The notes beneath the pieces were generated by a model. It saw nothing but the letters and a program-made list of their open reading frames with translations. It searched no databases and was not told the DNA's origin. 64,000 nt of DNA from JALJPB01 sp034111045 (GTDB lineage Bacteria > Pseudomonadota > Gammaproteobacteria > Enterobacterales > Alteromonadaceae). The stretch covers positions 8,372 to 72,371 of the forward strand of contig JAWUYA010000072.1 of assembly GCA_034111045.1 (NCBI GenBank), given 5' to 3'. Position numbers and translations under genes: made by a program. Positions 1-9,296 of this stretch are shown in pieces (the first letter of the stretch is position 1; every line of letters begins with the position of its first letter).

Positions 1-145
1 AATGTTTTGTTGGAACTACTTGGTTAGTTGATAAATAAAGTCACCATGGGAATGTTAAAATTAACTTATCAATATTTTTATTATCCTCGATTTTTTATGA
101 GCAATGTCTACATCTTGCCAAGGATAAAAGATGAAGATGAAAATG

Positions 146-415
146 TTAACGTATCGAAAAAAAATTTTGTGGTTTATATTGAACTTGTTTTTTTTGAAAA
201 TGTTCTACTTTAGCTTCCGGTGGTCCATGTGTTAACCATTCAAGCATTTTATCAACGTTATCTTGCTTACCACATATTAATACTTCCACATCACCATTAG
301 CTAAATTGGTTGCATAACCACTTAAACCATAATCTATCGCTATTTGTTGGCTTGATGCCCGAAAAAATACACCTTGGACTTTACCACTAACATGAGCGAT
401 ATAGCTTACATTCAT
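146..415 (-). CDS. acyP: Acylphosphatase
   Basis: Small cytosolic enzyme that hydrolyses acyl phosphates such as acetyl phosphate and 1,3-bisphosphoglycerate. The 89-residue length is normal for the family. The signature GKVQGVFFR spans residues 11-19, with the phosphate-binding arginine at R19, and the catalytic asparagine is N37 in the GYATNLANGDV stretch. The gene lies back to back with rlmI, 126 bases apart, and the same pairing (rlmI/yccX) exists in E. coli, which supports both calls. The divergent spacer must carry both promoters; I see no clear operator in it. Confidence 0.93.
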   Translation of the reverse strand: MNVSYIAHVSGKVQGVFFRASSQQIAIDYGLSGYATNLANGDVEVLICGKQDNVDKMLEWLTHGPPEAKVEHFQKKQVQYKPQNFFSIR

Positions 416-541
416 CTTTATTATCCCTTTATTATTTTTCTCATTCAGCTAAATATAAAAATAATGATAATAGACATTGCACCTAGATCACCCTTTGTCT
501 AAAATCGGCGCAAATTATCTTATTTTATTAAGTATAGGCAT

Positions 542-1732
542 ATGTCAGCAAGAATATATTTAAATGTTGGAAGAGAAAAGTCTTTAAAGCGAAAACATCC
601 ATGGATATTCTCACGCGCCATCAATAAAATTAAAGGTAAACCTATGTTAGGTGACACCGTAGATATTTTTGACTCTAAAGATAATTGGCTTGCAAAAGGA
701 GCCTATTCGCCTGAGTCACAAATCAGAATACGGGTATGGAGTTTTAATGAAAACGAAGAGATTGATCGTGATTTTTTCTTAAAAAAATTAAAAAACGCCC
801 AAATTAGGCGTGATTGGTTTATCGATCAAGGTAATTTAACGGGCTACCGGTTAATCGCTGGTGAGTCAGATGGCTTGCCAGGTATCACTATAGATAAGTA
901 TGATAATTTTATAGTTTGTCAGTTGCTCAGTGCTGGCGCTGATTTTCATCGTTATACCCTAGTGAACTGTTTGCAAGCGCTCTACCCGCAATGTCATATT
1001 TATGAACGATCTGATGTTGATGTCCGTAAAAAAGAAGGCTTAGAACCTGTTGTTGGTTGGTTAACAGAGCCCCAAGAAAGTACGGAATGTATTATTGAAG
1101 AACATGGTATTAAGATTATTGTTGATGTCGCAACAGGTCATAAAACAGGCTTTTATTTAGATCAACGTGATTCACGTCTTGTTGCAGGTCGCTATGCTAA
1201 AGATAAGAGTGTTTTAAATTGCTTCTCTTACACCGGCACTTTTTCACTACATTGTGCCGCCAATGGTGCCAAAGAAGTCATTAACGTTGACGTTTCACAA
1301 TCAGCTCTTGATATCGCAAAAAGAAACCTAGACTTAAACGGCCTAGCCGATGCTAATGTTTCATTTGTTAAAGAAGATGTATTCAAACTATTACGTCGTT
1401 ACCGAGACGAAAAGCGAAAATTTGATATGATCATTTTAGATCCACCAAAATTTGTCGAGTCTAAAGCCCAATTAACAGGGGCATGCCGTGGTTATAAAGA
1501 TATCAATATGCTGGCAATGCAGTTATTAAATCCTCAGGGCACTTTACTGACGTTTTCTTGCTCAGGTTTAATGGAAGAGACTTTATTTCAAAAAGTGGTT
1601 GCAGATGCGGCTTTAGATGCACGAAAAAATGCTTTTTATGTAGAACGATTACACCAAGCCTCCGATCATCCAGTCTCATCAAACTATCCTGAAGGCTATT
1701 ACTTAAAAGGTTTAGTGTGTCTGGTCGATTAA
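542..1732 (+). CDS. rlmI: 23S rRNA (cytosine-5)-methyltransferase RlmI
   Basis: SAM-dependent enzyme that makes m5C1962 in 23S rRNA. The 396 residues are the expected length. An N-terminal PUA-type RNA-binding region (about residues 1-75) is followed by a linker and a Rossmann methyltransferase domain. Visible motifs are the SAM-binding FSYTGTFS near residue 228, the acidic end of the next strand (NVDVSQSALDIAKRN), and LDPPKF with D300, the RlmI/RlmK-type catalytic-site loop. TFSCSG further on carries the cysteine expected of m5C methyltransferases. The gene is monocistronic and diverges from acyP. Confidence 0.93.
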   Translation: MSARIYLNVGREKSLKRKHPWIFSRAINKIKGKPMLGDTVDIFDSKDNWLAKGAYSPESQIRIRVWSFNENEEIDRDFFLKKLKNAQIRRDWFIDQGNLTGYRLIAGESDGLPGITIDKYDNFIVCQLLSAGADFHRYTLVNCLQALYPQCHIYERSDVDVRKKEGLEPVVGWLTEPQESTECIIEEHGIKIIVDVATGHKTGFYLDQRDSRLVAGRYAKDKSVLNCFSYTGTFSLHCAANGAKEVINVDVSQSALDIAKRNLDLNGLADANVSFVKEDVFKLLRRYRDEKRKFDMIILDPPKFVESKAQLTGACRGYKDINMLAMQLLNPQGTLLTFSCSGLMEETLFQKVVADAALDARKNAFYVERLHQASDHPVSSNYPEGYYLKGLVCLVD

Positions 1733-1789
1733 TCGGTTGGCTATATAACTATATAATCATTAGGCAATGTTAAGTTTAACCCAACTTAT

Positions 1790-1810
1790 TCCCGAGAATA
1801 ATACTCGGGA
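1790..1810. terminator. Hairpin between convergent rlmI and the PilZ gene
   Basis: A perfect 7-bp stem (TCCCGAG / CTCGGGA) with a 7-base AT loop lies in the short gap between two converging genes, where a shared terminator is expected. Neither strand has a strong T-run after the stem, so intrinsic termination is only possible, not shown. Confidence 0.35.
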
Positions 1811-1827
1811 CCTTCTGTTCTACTATT

Positions 1828-2127
1828 TTAATCGATATCTTCAATAGTAACGCCAATTAGATAGCATTCTTGACTTTCTACTTCAACACGCACTACCTTG
1901 CCAAATACTATCAAAGAGGGTAAGTTTTTATTAGCTGAAGCAACTTTAACTCGTACATGCGTTTTTAAAGCAAGTGGATATTCCATTTCAACAGCTATGC
2001 CAGTTGCGCTTAAATCTCGACAAACTACCATTAACTGGCTGTTTGTTTCATCGTCAATAATTGTCACAATAACTTCGGTATTTAGCAACGTTCGATAAAA
2101 ATTACGTTTATCATCAAAATTAATCAT
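1828..2127 (-). CDS. PilZ-domain protein, probable c-di-GMP receptor
   Basis: Single PilZ domain of about 99 residues. The c-di-GMP binding signature is visible: RNFYR (an RxxxR motif) near the N-terminus, and DLSATG (the D/NxSxxG motif) about 35 residues later. Such stand-alone PilZ proteins pass c-di-GMP levels to motility, pili or polysaccharide export; the partner cannot be told from here. The frame stays open upstream to 2202, but I chose the ATG at 2127 because AAGGA precedes it by about 8 bases and the domain starts directly after it. Downstream of hrpA in map order, with 12 bases between the longer frame and the hrpA stop. Confidence 0.82.
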   Translation of the reverse strand: MINFDDKRNFYRTLLNTEVIVTIIDDETNSQLMVVCRDLSATGIAVEMEYPLALKTHVRVKVASANKNLPSLIVFGKVVRVEVESQECYLIGVTIEDID

Positions 2128-2214
2128 TACTATTCCTTGTATTTTTTTACTTGTTTTATTACCTATATATAGTTGAGATGAACAAGCTATGTCAATTAAC
2201 AAGTAGAGATATAG

Positions 2215-5200
2215 CTAACAGGCTTTTAAATAGTTTAAAATTCGTTTCACCGAAATGGGGTAAGCGGTACCTAAGTTTTGTGCAAATAATGACACTCTTA
2301 ATTCTTCTATCATCCAACGGCAATTTATAATCTCTTTAGACAAAGGTATATCTTTACGTTGTTGATTAAGTAACTGAGTAAATAGCTCTTCAACTTTATT
2401 TACTTCCATTAATTTTAATCTGTCTTGATTACTATCAATTGATAACTTTTCTAACCTTCTTGTCATAGCCTCTAAATAACGAATAATATTATCTAATTGA
2501 TCAATACCCGTGTCTGTGACAAAGCCTTTGTAAATTAGTTTATTAAGTTGTTTTTTTATATCCCCATGAGACTGAATAACATCTAAATTCATTTTTCCTT
2601 TTAATATTTTACGAATATCGTGACTATTACGTAACGCTTTTTCAACTTTGATAGCTGCAACTAACACATTTTCTGAAATTTCAGCACGTACATAATCCTT
2701 ACAAACTTTAAAGTCATGCTCATTACGAGGTAATTCACCTTGCTCTTTCACTAAATAATGACAACCCGCTTGAATACAATCTTGCAATAAGTCATCAATG
2801 GTCCCAAAAGGATTAAAATATAAACCGAGTTTGGCTTTATTCGGCAGTTTTTCTTGTAGGTATTTAATGGGTGATGGAATATTTAATAAAATTAGTCGAC
2901 TAACACCATTAAGCATCGCAATTTCTGCTTGCTCAACGTGTTCAAATAACTCAATGGATACACTTTTATTTCTATCAACTAATGCGGGAAAAGCTTTTAT
3001 AGTGATACTGGCTACCTTCTTTTCATATCCAGAAGGTAAACGACCAAAATTCCAACTTTTAAGGGCTGTTTTCTCAATGCCCTGCTCTGCAATTTGTTGA
3101 ATTGAGGCTTTAACTTTGCCTTGAAGTTCCACTTTTAACTGTTCTAAGTTCCGACCTTGCTTGATCAGTTGGTTACTTTCATCCAGGATTTTAAAATTCA
3201 TTGTTAAATGAACCGGTAATTCAACATCTTGCCATACATTGTCAGGTAACCTTGCGCCAGTCATTCTTAATAGTTGCTTTTCTAGTGATTGTGTAATATT
3301 GCCATCAAACTCTACCATGGTTGCTAAACAGGCTTCAGCGTAATTGGGTGCGGGGACAAAGTTACGACGTAGAGATTTTGGTAAGCTTTTAATAAGAGCA
3401 ACCAACAAATCAAAACGTAAAGCAGGAATTAGCCAATCAAATCCTTGGTTGCTAACTTGATTTAAAATACCAACAGGTATAATCACATTAATGCCATCGT
3501 CAATATCACCCGGCGTAAAGTGATACTCCAAAGGTAATGTTAACGAGCCTTGTTGCCAAGTATTTGGGTATGCCTTTTCTGAAAGTTTCTCTGAAGTTTC
3601 ATTTAACAGGAACGCTTCAGTGAAGTTGAGTAATTTACCATTATTTTGTTTCTCTTTTTTCCACCAAGTTAAAAAGCTTTGTAGGCAGGTAACCTCTTGA
3701 GCTATTTTTTTATCATAAAAATCAACTAATTGCTGTTCTTCAATTAAAAAATCTTTTCGACGAGCCTTTTTTTCTAACGTTTCTATACTAGCGACTAGCG
3801 CAGTATTGTGCTTAAAAAACGTCTCATTAATGACACAATCACGATTAACCAAAGCTTCGCGAATAAATATATCACGGCAGGTATGGGGTTCAATTTGGTT
3901 AAAATTTACTTTACGTTTACCAATAATTATTAGCCCATAAAGGCTCACCTGCTCAAAAGCGACAACGCTACCTTGCTTTTTCTCCCAGTGCGGTTCGCTG
4001 TAACTTCGTTTAACTAAATGTTCAGCAAGAGGCTCTAACCAAAGCGGATCTATTTTTGCTACCATGCGCCCAAATAACCGACTAGTTTCAACCAGCTCTG
4101 CAGCCATTAACCATTTAGGTGGTTTTTTCGCTAGCGCTGACCCTGGAAAGATATAGAATTTACTGCCTCTAGCGCCTTTAAACTCTCTATTCTCATCTTG
4201 TTGACCTAAATGACTTAACAAGCCTGACAATAAAGCTTGGTGCAGTGTGTCTAGTGCCTGTTCATTCTTTTCTTCTTTTACTTTCTCAGAATTATTATTA
4301 CTTGAATTTTCTATTTGAGGAAAGTCTGTTTTTAGGCTGCTGAGATTAATTTTTTGGTCTTTTAATGTTTGTTTTAATTGATTAACAACATCTTGCCACT
4401 CACGCAATCTGATGTAAGAAAGAAATTCTTTCTTACATAAACGTCTAAATTGATTGTTAGTCAGTATTTTTTGCTGCTCAGTAACATATTGCCAGAGTCT
4501 TAATAAACTGACAAAGTCAGAGAGTTTATCTTTAAACCGACCATGTTTTTCATCTGCTGCTTGCTGTTTCTCATGTGGCCGTTCTCTTGGGTCTTGAATG
4601 CTTAACGCACTAACAATGATGAATACTTGTTCAGTACATCCTAAATTAATTGAAGTGAGTACCATTTTTGCTAGGCGGGGATCTATTGAAAATTTAGCCA
4701 ATAAACGCCCTGTTTTTGTCAGTTGTTTATTTGTTGTTTTATGTTCACCATGTTTGGGTTGTGCAATAGCAGCGAGTTCTTCTAATAATTTAATGCCGTC
4801 ATTAATATTACGGCTATCGGGCGGTTGAATAAAAGGAAATTGGCTAACATCACCTAAATCAAGCGCAAGCATTTGTAAAATAACCGTGGCTAAATTAGTA
4901 CGAAGTATTTCAGGGTCAGTAAACTCCGACCTGCTATTAAAATCTTCTTCAGAATAAAGTCTTAAACAGACACCTGCAGACACTCGGCCACACCGCCCTG
5001 ATCTTTGGTTCGCACTGGCTTGAGAAATTGCTTCTATAGGTAATCTTTGTACTTTAGTTCGATAACTGTATCTAGAAATACGTGCGGTACCGGGGTCAAT
5101 CACATATTTAATACCAGGTACCGTTAAACTTGTTTCAGCGACATTAGTTGCCAGAACTATGTTTCTTCCACTGTGTGGTTGAAAAATTCTGTTTTGTTCT

Positions 5201-6243
5201 TGAACCGTTAATCGTGCATACAGAGGTAAAATACTGGTATGACGTAAATTTGCTTTTTCAAGTGCTGCAGCTGTATCACGTATTTCACGCTCACCATTTA
5301 AAAAAATAAGAATATCACCATGACTTATATCGGTTAATTCATCGACAGCATTTAAAATGCCGGAAATAACATCAGTATCTTCTTTTTGTTTACCCCTAGC
5401 CTCTTCGTCTTCACTAGTTATATTCTCAAGCAACGGGCGATATAATATATCTACTGGAAAAGTTCTCCCTGATACTTCAATAACGGGTGCATTATTAAAA
5501 TGTGTTGAAAAGCGATCAGTATCAATTGTTGCTGAGGTAATGATTACTTTTAGATCAGGACGTTTAGGTAGAATTTCTTTTAGGTAACCGAGAATAAAAT
5601 CAATATTTAAACTCCGTTCGTGAGCTTCATCGATAATTAACGTATCGTATTGTCTCAGCAGACGATCTGTTTGCATTTCTGCCAATAAAATACCGTCAGT
5701 CATCAATTTTATATAACTTTGTTCAGTAACTTGATCGTTAAATCGGACTTTATAACCAACAAAAGCGCCTACTTTAGTATTTAATTCTTCGGCTATACGT
5801 GCAGCTACTGTTCGTGCAGCGATACGCCTGGGTTGAGTATGGCCAATTAAGCCATCAACACCTCGGCCTAATTGAAGGCATATTTTAGGGATTTGTGTGG
5901 TTTTACCTGAGCCTGTTTCACCTGCAATAATAACAACTTGATTATCGATAATGGCTTTACTAATAATCTCAAGATTTTGTGATACTGGCAGAAGTTCAGG
6001 ATAGGTAATTGACGGACGATTATTGAGTTTTTTTTGTTTTTTTTCTATTGATTGATTAATTGCTTCAGAGATTTGCTGATACAATTGCAATTTTTCGTCT
6101 TTATTAGCTGTTTTTTTTAGATTAAGTAATCTTTTTTTAAGCCGAGTACTATCTGATTTTTTTACTTGGGATAACAAATCAAATAAAGACTGTATATTGA
6201 TGGGCTCAATAGCCATAGGTTTTTTTGTAAGACTTGAAGACAT
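2215..6243 (-). CDS. hrpA: ATP-dependent RNA helicase HrpA
   Basis: DEAH-box 3'-to-5' RNA helicase, 1342 residues, similar to the roughly 1300 of E. coli HrpA. HrpA acts on mRNA and on stalled ribosomes. Walker A is GETGSGKT at residues 108-115, the DEAH box is 205-208, SAT follows in the motif III position, and QRSGRCGR (motif VI) lies in the second RecA domain. Winged-helix, OB-fold and the long family-specific C-terminal region follow. The start is preceded by a 244-base spacer, and the gene seems to be transcribed alone. Confidence 0.95.
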   Translation of the reverse strand: MSSSLTKKPMAIEPINIQSLFDLLSQVKKSDSTRLKKRLLNLKKTANKDEKLQLYQQISEAINQSIEKKQKKLNNRPSITYPELLPVSQNLEIISKAIIDNQVVIIAGETGSGKTTQIPKICLQLGRGVDGLIGHTQPRRIAARTVAARIAEELNTKVGAFVGYKVRFNDQVTEQSYIKLMTDGILLAEMQTDRLLRQYDTLIIDEAHERSLNIDFILGYLKEILPKRPDLKVIITSATIDTDRFSTHFNNAPVIEVSGRTFPVDILYRPLLENITSEDEEARGKQKEDTDVISGILNAVDELTDISHGDILIFLNGEREIRDTAAALEKANLRHTSILPLYARLTVQEQNRIFQPHSGRNIVLATNVAETSLTVPGIKYVIDPGTARISRYSYRTKVQRLPIEAISQASANQRSGRCGRVSAGVCLRLYSEEDFNSRSEFTDPEILRTNLATVILQMLALDLGDVSQFPFIQPPDSRNINDGIKLLEELAAIAQPKHGEHKTTNKQLTKTGRLLAKFSIDPRLAKMVLTSINLGCTEQVFIIVSALSIQDPRERPHEKQQAADEKHGRFKDKLSDFVSLLRLWQYVTEQQKILTNNQFRRLCKKEFLSYIRLREWQDVVNQLKQTLKDQKINLSSLKTDFPQIENSSNNNSEKVKEEKNEQALDTLHQALLSGLLSHLGQQDENREFKGARGSKFYIFPGSALAKKPPKWLMAAELVETSRLFGRMVAKIDPLWLEPLAEHLVKRSYSEPHWEKKQGSVVAFEQVSLYGLIIIGKRKVNFNQIEPHTCRDIFIREALVNRDCVINETFFKHNTALVASIETLEKKARRKDFLIEEQQLVDFYDKKIAQEVTCLQSFLTWWKKEKQNNGKLLNFTEAFLLNETSEKLSEKAYPNTWQQGSLTLPLEYHFTPGDIDDGINVIIPVGILNQVSNQGFDWLIPALRFDLLVALIKSLPKSLRRNFVPAPNYAEACLATMVEFDGNITQSLEKQLLRMTGARLPDNVWQDVELPVHLTMNFKILDESNQLIKQGRNLEQLKVELQGKVKASIQQIAEQGIEKTALKSWNFGRLPSGYEKKVASITIKAFPALVDRNKSVSIELFEHVEQAEIAMLNGVSRLILLNIPSPIKYLQEKLPNKAKLGLYFNPFGTIDDLLQDCIQAGCHYLVKEQGELPRNEHDFKVCKDYVRAEISENVLVAAIKVEKALRNSHDIRKILKGKMNLDVIQSHGDIKKQLNKLIYKGFVTDTGIDQLDNIIRYLEAMTRRLEKLSIDSNQDRLKLMEVNKVEELFTQLLNQQRKDIPLSKEIINCRWMIEELRVSLFAQNLGTAYPISVKRILNYLKAC

Positions 6244-6487
6244 TGAAAATTAAACAAACTCAAAGCATAAATAAGTAACTATATTATCAGTAAAAAAGCA
6301 TGAATGCAGTAATGAATGTAATACAATAGTAGTGCTGAAACCTCTAACTAATGACTAGGAGTAAAGCCTTCACTATAAGGATGGTCATTGATAAGAGTAG
6401 TCAGACGATAAAAGCCACCTCAATAAAGTGGCACTTTGATATTCCTCCTGACATGGGCAATGCCATAAACATCAGCGTTTTGATCAA

Positions 6488-6919
6488 TTATTTGGGATGT
6501 TTATTGCCTGCATGAAAACTGACTTTCATGTGTTGATCAATCGCTTTTAAAACATCATTACGACAAATAGTTCCCAGTAAATGGCCGTCATCATCGACCA
6601 CAGGATAAACCTTGGGTTTTTTTCCTAACATGATTTGAGCAAGTTCAATAATACTGTCATAGGGCTTAACAGATAAAACTTCTTTATGCATTAAATCTGC
6701 AACATCAGAGGTATGCTCATTATGATAAATAGATGCAAGCATTTTAGCTAAAATATCACTCTCAGATAAAAAGCCTATTAATTCTTTTTTATCGTTGATT
6801 ACCGGGCCACCAATTTGTTTGGTTTTCAAAAAGCGTAAAGACGCTTCTTCTACCACCATTTCAGGAGTAAACGTTACTGGGTAATGATTCATATAGTCTT
6901 TAACGTGTAGTGATTCCAT
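6488..6919 (-). CDS. Two-CBS-domain protein
   Basis: A 143-residue protein made almost entirely of a CBS pair: first repeat about residues 5-60 (VKDYMNHYPVTFTPE ... IGFLSESDILAKM), second about 72-130 (VADLMHKEVLSVKPYD ... LGTICRNDVLKAI). CBS pairs bind adenine nucleotides (AMP, ATP, SAM, NADH) and act as energy sensors, either alone or on a partner. No effector domain is fused to it, so the partner is unknown. AAGGACCGG before the ATG is a good ribosome-binding site. Monocistronic by spacing. Confidence 0.85.
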   Translation of the reverse strand: MESLHVKDYMNHYPVTFTPEMVVEEASLRFLKTKQIGGPVINDKKELIGFLSESDILAKMLASIYHNEHTSDVADLMHKEVLSVKPYDSIIELAQIMLGKKPKVYPVVDDDGHLLGTICRNDVLKAIDQHMKVSFHAGNKHPK

Positions 6920-7042
6920 AACCGGTCCTTGCTTTTTTATTATTGTAATTTAAATTATATTATTATCTATAGCGTAGTATTGAACGTTTAATAATTCATA
7001 GTATGAGGTGATTATTTTTATCAAATATTGAAAAAAGTTAAT

Positions 7043-7831
7043 TTATCTCATCAGAGACTTAAACAAAGTGGCTTTTGAGCTTTGCTCCATCATTTGTTGA
7101 TGTTCATTGTAAGCTTTTTTAAATGCTGAACGTAAATGCGACTTTAAATTAATAGCAACAGTTTTCAACTTAAGGGATTTAAGTACACAAAACAAAGCGA
7201 GGCAATAAACGATATTATTTTCTGATAAAGCAACATCTCTATTAGCATAAGGATTAAAACATGAACCACAGCCAACTTTAAATTGATAAGCAGTATTAGC
7301 AAAAACAACCCCAAACCCCATAAAGCATGCAACCAGATCAACTGCTTGAGGGATAAAGTCAACGCCCCCTGGTGGGGCTTTACCACTTTGTACAATCATA
7401 ATCATGGCAAAGGCTTGTGCAAAGGAGGCGATTAAATCTTGCGGTTGATTGATCTGATTGGGATTATAACTAACGTCAATCGTTTGCTCTGTGGTCACGG
7501 GCAATTTAAACTTAACCTTATCGCCTCTTTTAACATCGACAAAGTGTAATAATGGCAACATTTGCCGTTTAAAGTGCTGAGGCTCAACTAATACGATAGG
7601 CCAGTGTTGCATTCCAGAATATGCTAATGTTCGGTCAAATATATTTTGTGCCATCTCATGCACACTACAAACACTGCCAGGATAAAAGACATTGCTTGGT
7701 AAGACAAGCTGGGTATCATGTTTAAAAACCGACGATTCAAAATTTTCTAGTGCCCAAACAAAAGTGTCAAGTATCCAGTTTTGGCTACTCTCATCAATTA
7801 CAGGAGAAGTTTTAAATAAGTCTGCGAACAT
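7043..7831 (-). CDS. Conserved hypothetical protein with a GCGSC motif
   Basis: I do not recognise this 262-residue protein. No signal peptide is evident at the N-terminus. A glycine/proline-rich segment (GKAPPGGVDFIPQAVDLVACFMGFG, about residues 152-176) is moderately hydrophobic and is followed by GCGSCFNPYANR, with two closely spaced cysteines that could bind a metal or form a disulphide. The C-terminus is basic and helical. It stands alone, with more than 200 bases to each neighbour. Composition and codon use match the surroundings, so it is probably a real, lineage-conserved gene of unknown role. Confidence 0.7.
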   Translation of the reverse strand: MFADLFKTSPVIDESSQNWILDTFVWALENFESSVFKHDTQLVLPSNVFYPGSVCSVHEMAQNIFDRTLAYSGMQHWPIVLVEPQHFKRQMLPLLHFVDVKRGDKVKFKLPVTTEQTIDVSYNPNQINQPQDLIASFAQAFAMIMIVQSGKAPPGGVDFIPQAVDLVACFMGFGVVFANTAYQFKVGCGSCFNPYANRDVALSENNIVYCLALFCVLKSLKLKTVAINLKSHLRSAFKKAYNEHQQMMEQSSKATLFKSLMR

Positions 7832-8067
7832 AAATGTTATTGCTAAGTAAATATTTAATTTGCGTTAAATTGAGAATAATTACAAGCAATAGCTCAAATT
7901 CTTTATAAAAATAATGACAATAGTGAGGAAAGAGGCGCTTAAAGTTTTTTTCAAGGAAAAGTTCATATGAAAATGATGAATATACCCCCCAATTGAAGTT
8001 TCGGGGAGTATGGCTACTCTTGAATAAGAGATATCTGCTGGCTAAAAATAGTTTTTTTAATGGAAAA

Positions 8068-8328
8068 CTATTTAAGTAGCGGATGTCCCTCTGGTAATTG
8101 TTTTGATATCCAAAGAGCGAGTTTATGTTTCATATTTGGTTGGTCTTCAGCTTCAATTGCAAGCGGCTGAATTAATTTATCGTTAACGAGTAAGCGGTAT
8201 AAACTTTCAACTTTATCTTTTAACGCGTTGTTTGCAGCAAAATTTTTATAACCTCTGTTTACTGCATATTTCTCACCTATAATTATTGCTTTTTTTAATA
8301 AATCAGATTCATTTTTCAATTTTTTCAT
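8068..8328 (-). CDS. DUF5062-family small protein
   Basis: An 86-residue, charged, probably all-helical cytosolic protein. The KNESDLLKKA start and the MKHKLALWI stretch near the C-terminus match what I recall of DUF5062 in Vibrio and Shewanella; that assignment is from memory. Function is unknown. AGGAGTTGT gives a strong ribosome-binding site before the ATG. An AT-rich hairpin overlapping the stop codon (about 8047-8073) could end transcription. Confidence 0.75.
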   Translation of the reverse strand: MKKLKNESDLLKKAIIIGEKYAVNRGYKNFAANNALKDKVESLYRLLVNDKLIQPLAIEAEDQPNMKHKLALWISKQLPEGHPLLK

Positions 8329-8740
8329 ACAACTCCTAAGACTCTTTCACAACGATATTACATACTATCTAGTACACTTTGTATTTAAAGCACAATTTGA
8401 CTGTTTTTGGAAGTGGCTGACACTTAAAATTTTTTTCAATACAGTACTTAGACAAGGTCGTCTCATTATAACTATTGATAAAATTTAAACACACTGTTTT
8501 ATTAACAATAATGACTTTAACTGGTTCATTGATTTAACTTTTAAATTTATATTGCTGGTGGGTCTGGTCTGCTTGATACGAACTTACTAATAAGACGAGA
8601 ATTAAGACGAGAATCTTTTTTGAATTTTCTGCTGGCCAATAACGTCAATACCCGTTGATAATGCAATGAAAGTCTACATATTACTAAGTGGGCATTAATA
8701 AATAAAAATAATGACCATGTTACCATCAGACAAAAATGAA
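8329..8740. other. 412-base gap, no gene seen
   Basis: AT-rich spacer between two minus-strand genes. I find no convincing coding frame or RNA gene. It contains a perfect tandem duplication of a 12-base unit (TAAGACGAGAAT, 8591-8602 and 8603-8614) followed by a T-run. Confidence 0.5.
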
Positions 8741-9271
8741 TTAATATGAGTTAAGCAAACTCTCTTTAAATTGCGACAGGCTTAAGGTTAAATTTTTGTG
8801 AGCAATAATTTTGTCTAACTGTTGTATTTCTTTATCGAGTTCAGGAATGGTTAAGGTATTATCATCCAATAAATAAACTTGCTTACGGCTATGATAATAA
8901 AAGTTCAGTATAATCAAAGCATCGACATTATCTGTAGCGGCTATTTTGATTTTTTTAGCTTTACGGTAAATTTTATTGTGCAGGTTTTTTAATTTCCAAA
9001 CATAATATATTTCTTTTAAATAGGGCTTGTCCTTGATTTGATGCAATACTGCAATACTGGCCAACAAGGCTAAAATAACGCCTAAAATGTTATAACGAAA
9101 ATTATTAATTTCTATTTCACCTACGGAATTCTCTATAGCAAGATCACCATAAAAAGCGATTATTGTACTACCTAAACCTAATGATAAAATCAATAAGGCA
9201 GTCACAAAGCTAATGATGACTATATTTAATCTTTTTCGGTAACGGGCTTTATCTATGGCGATTAACTGCAT
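8741..9271 (-). CDS. DUF3087-type inner-membrane protein
   Basis: 176 residues with two transmembrane helices (about 17-40 and 62-80), and then a cytosolic, basic, helical tail. The opening MQLIAIDKARYRKRLN and the two-helix plan fit DUF3087 of Alteromonadales and Vibrio (recalled, not searched). Function unknown. It is 25 bases downstream of recD and on the same strand, so it may be the last gene of the recCBD transcript, though nothing in it suggests a role in recombination. Confidence 0.75.
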   Translation of the reverse strand: MQLIAIDKARYRKRLNIVIISFVTALLILSLGLGSTIIAFYGDLAIENSVGEIEINNFRYNILGVILALLASIAVLHQIKDKPYLKEIYYVWKLKNLHNKIYRKAKKIKIAATDNVDALIILNFYYHSRKQVYLLDDNTLTIPELDKEIQQLDKIIAHKNLTLSLSQFKESLLNSY

Positions 9272-9296
9272 TTTTTTCTCTGTTATAAATTAATGA

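Noticed and set aside
28..213. 61-codon plus-strand frame at the window start
   Set aside because: Overlaps the end of acyP antisense, no ribosome-binding site, no family features.
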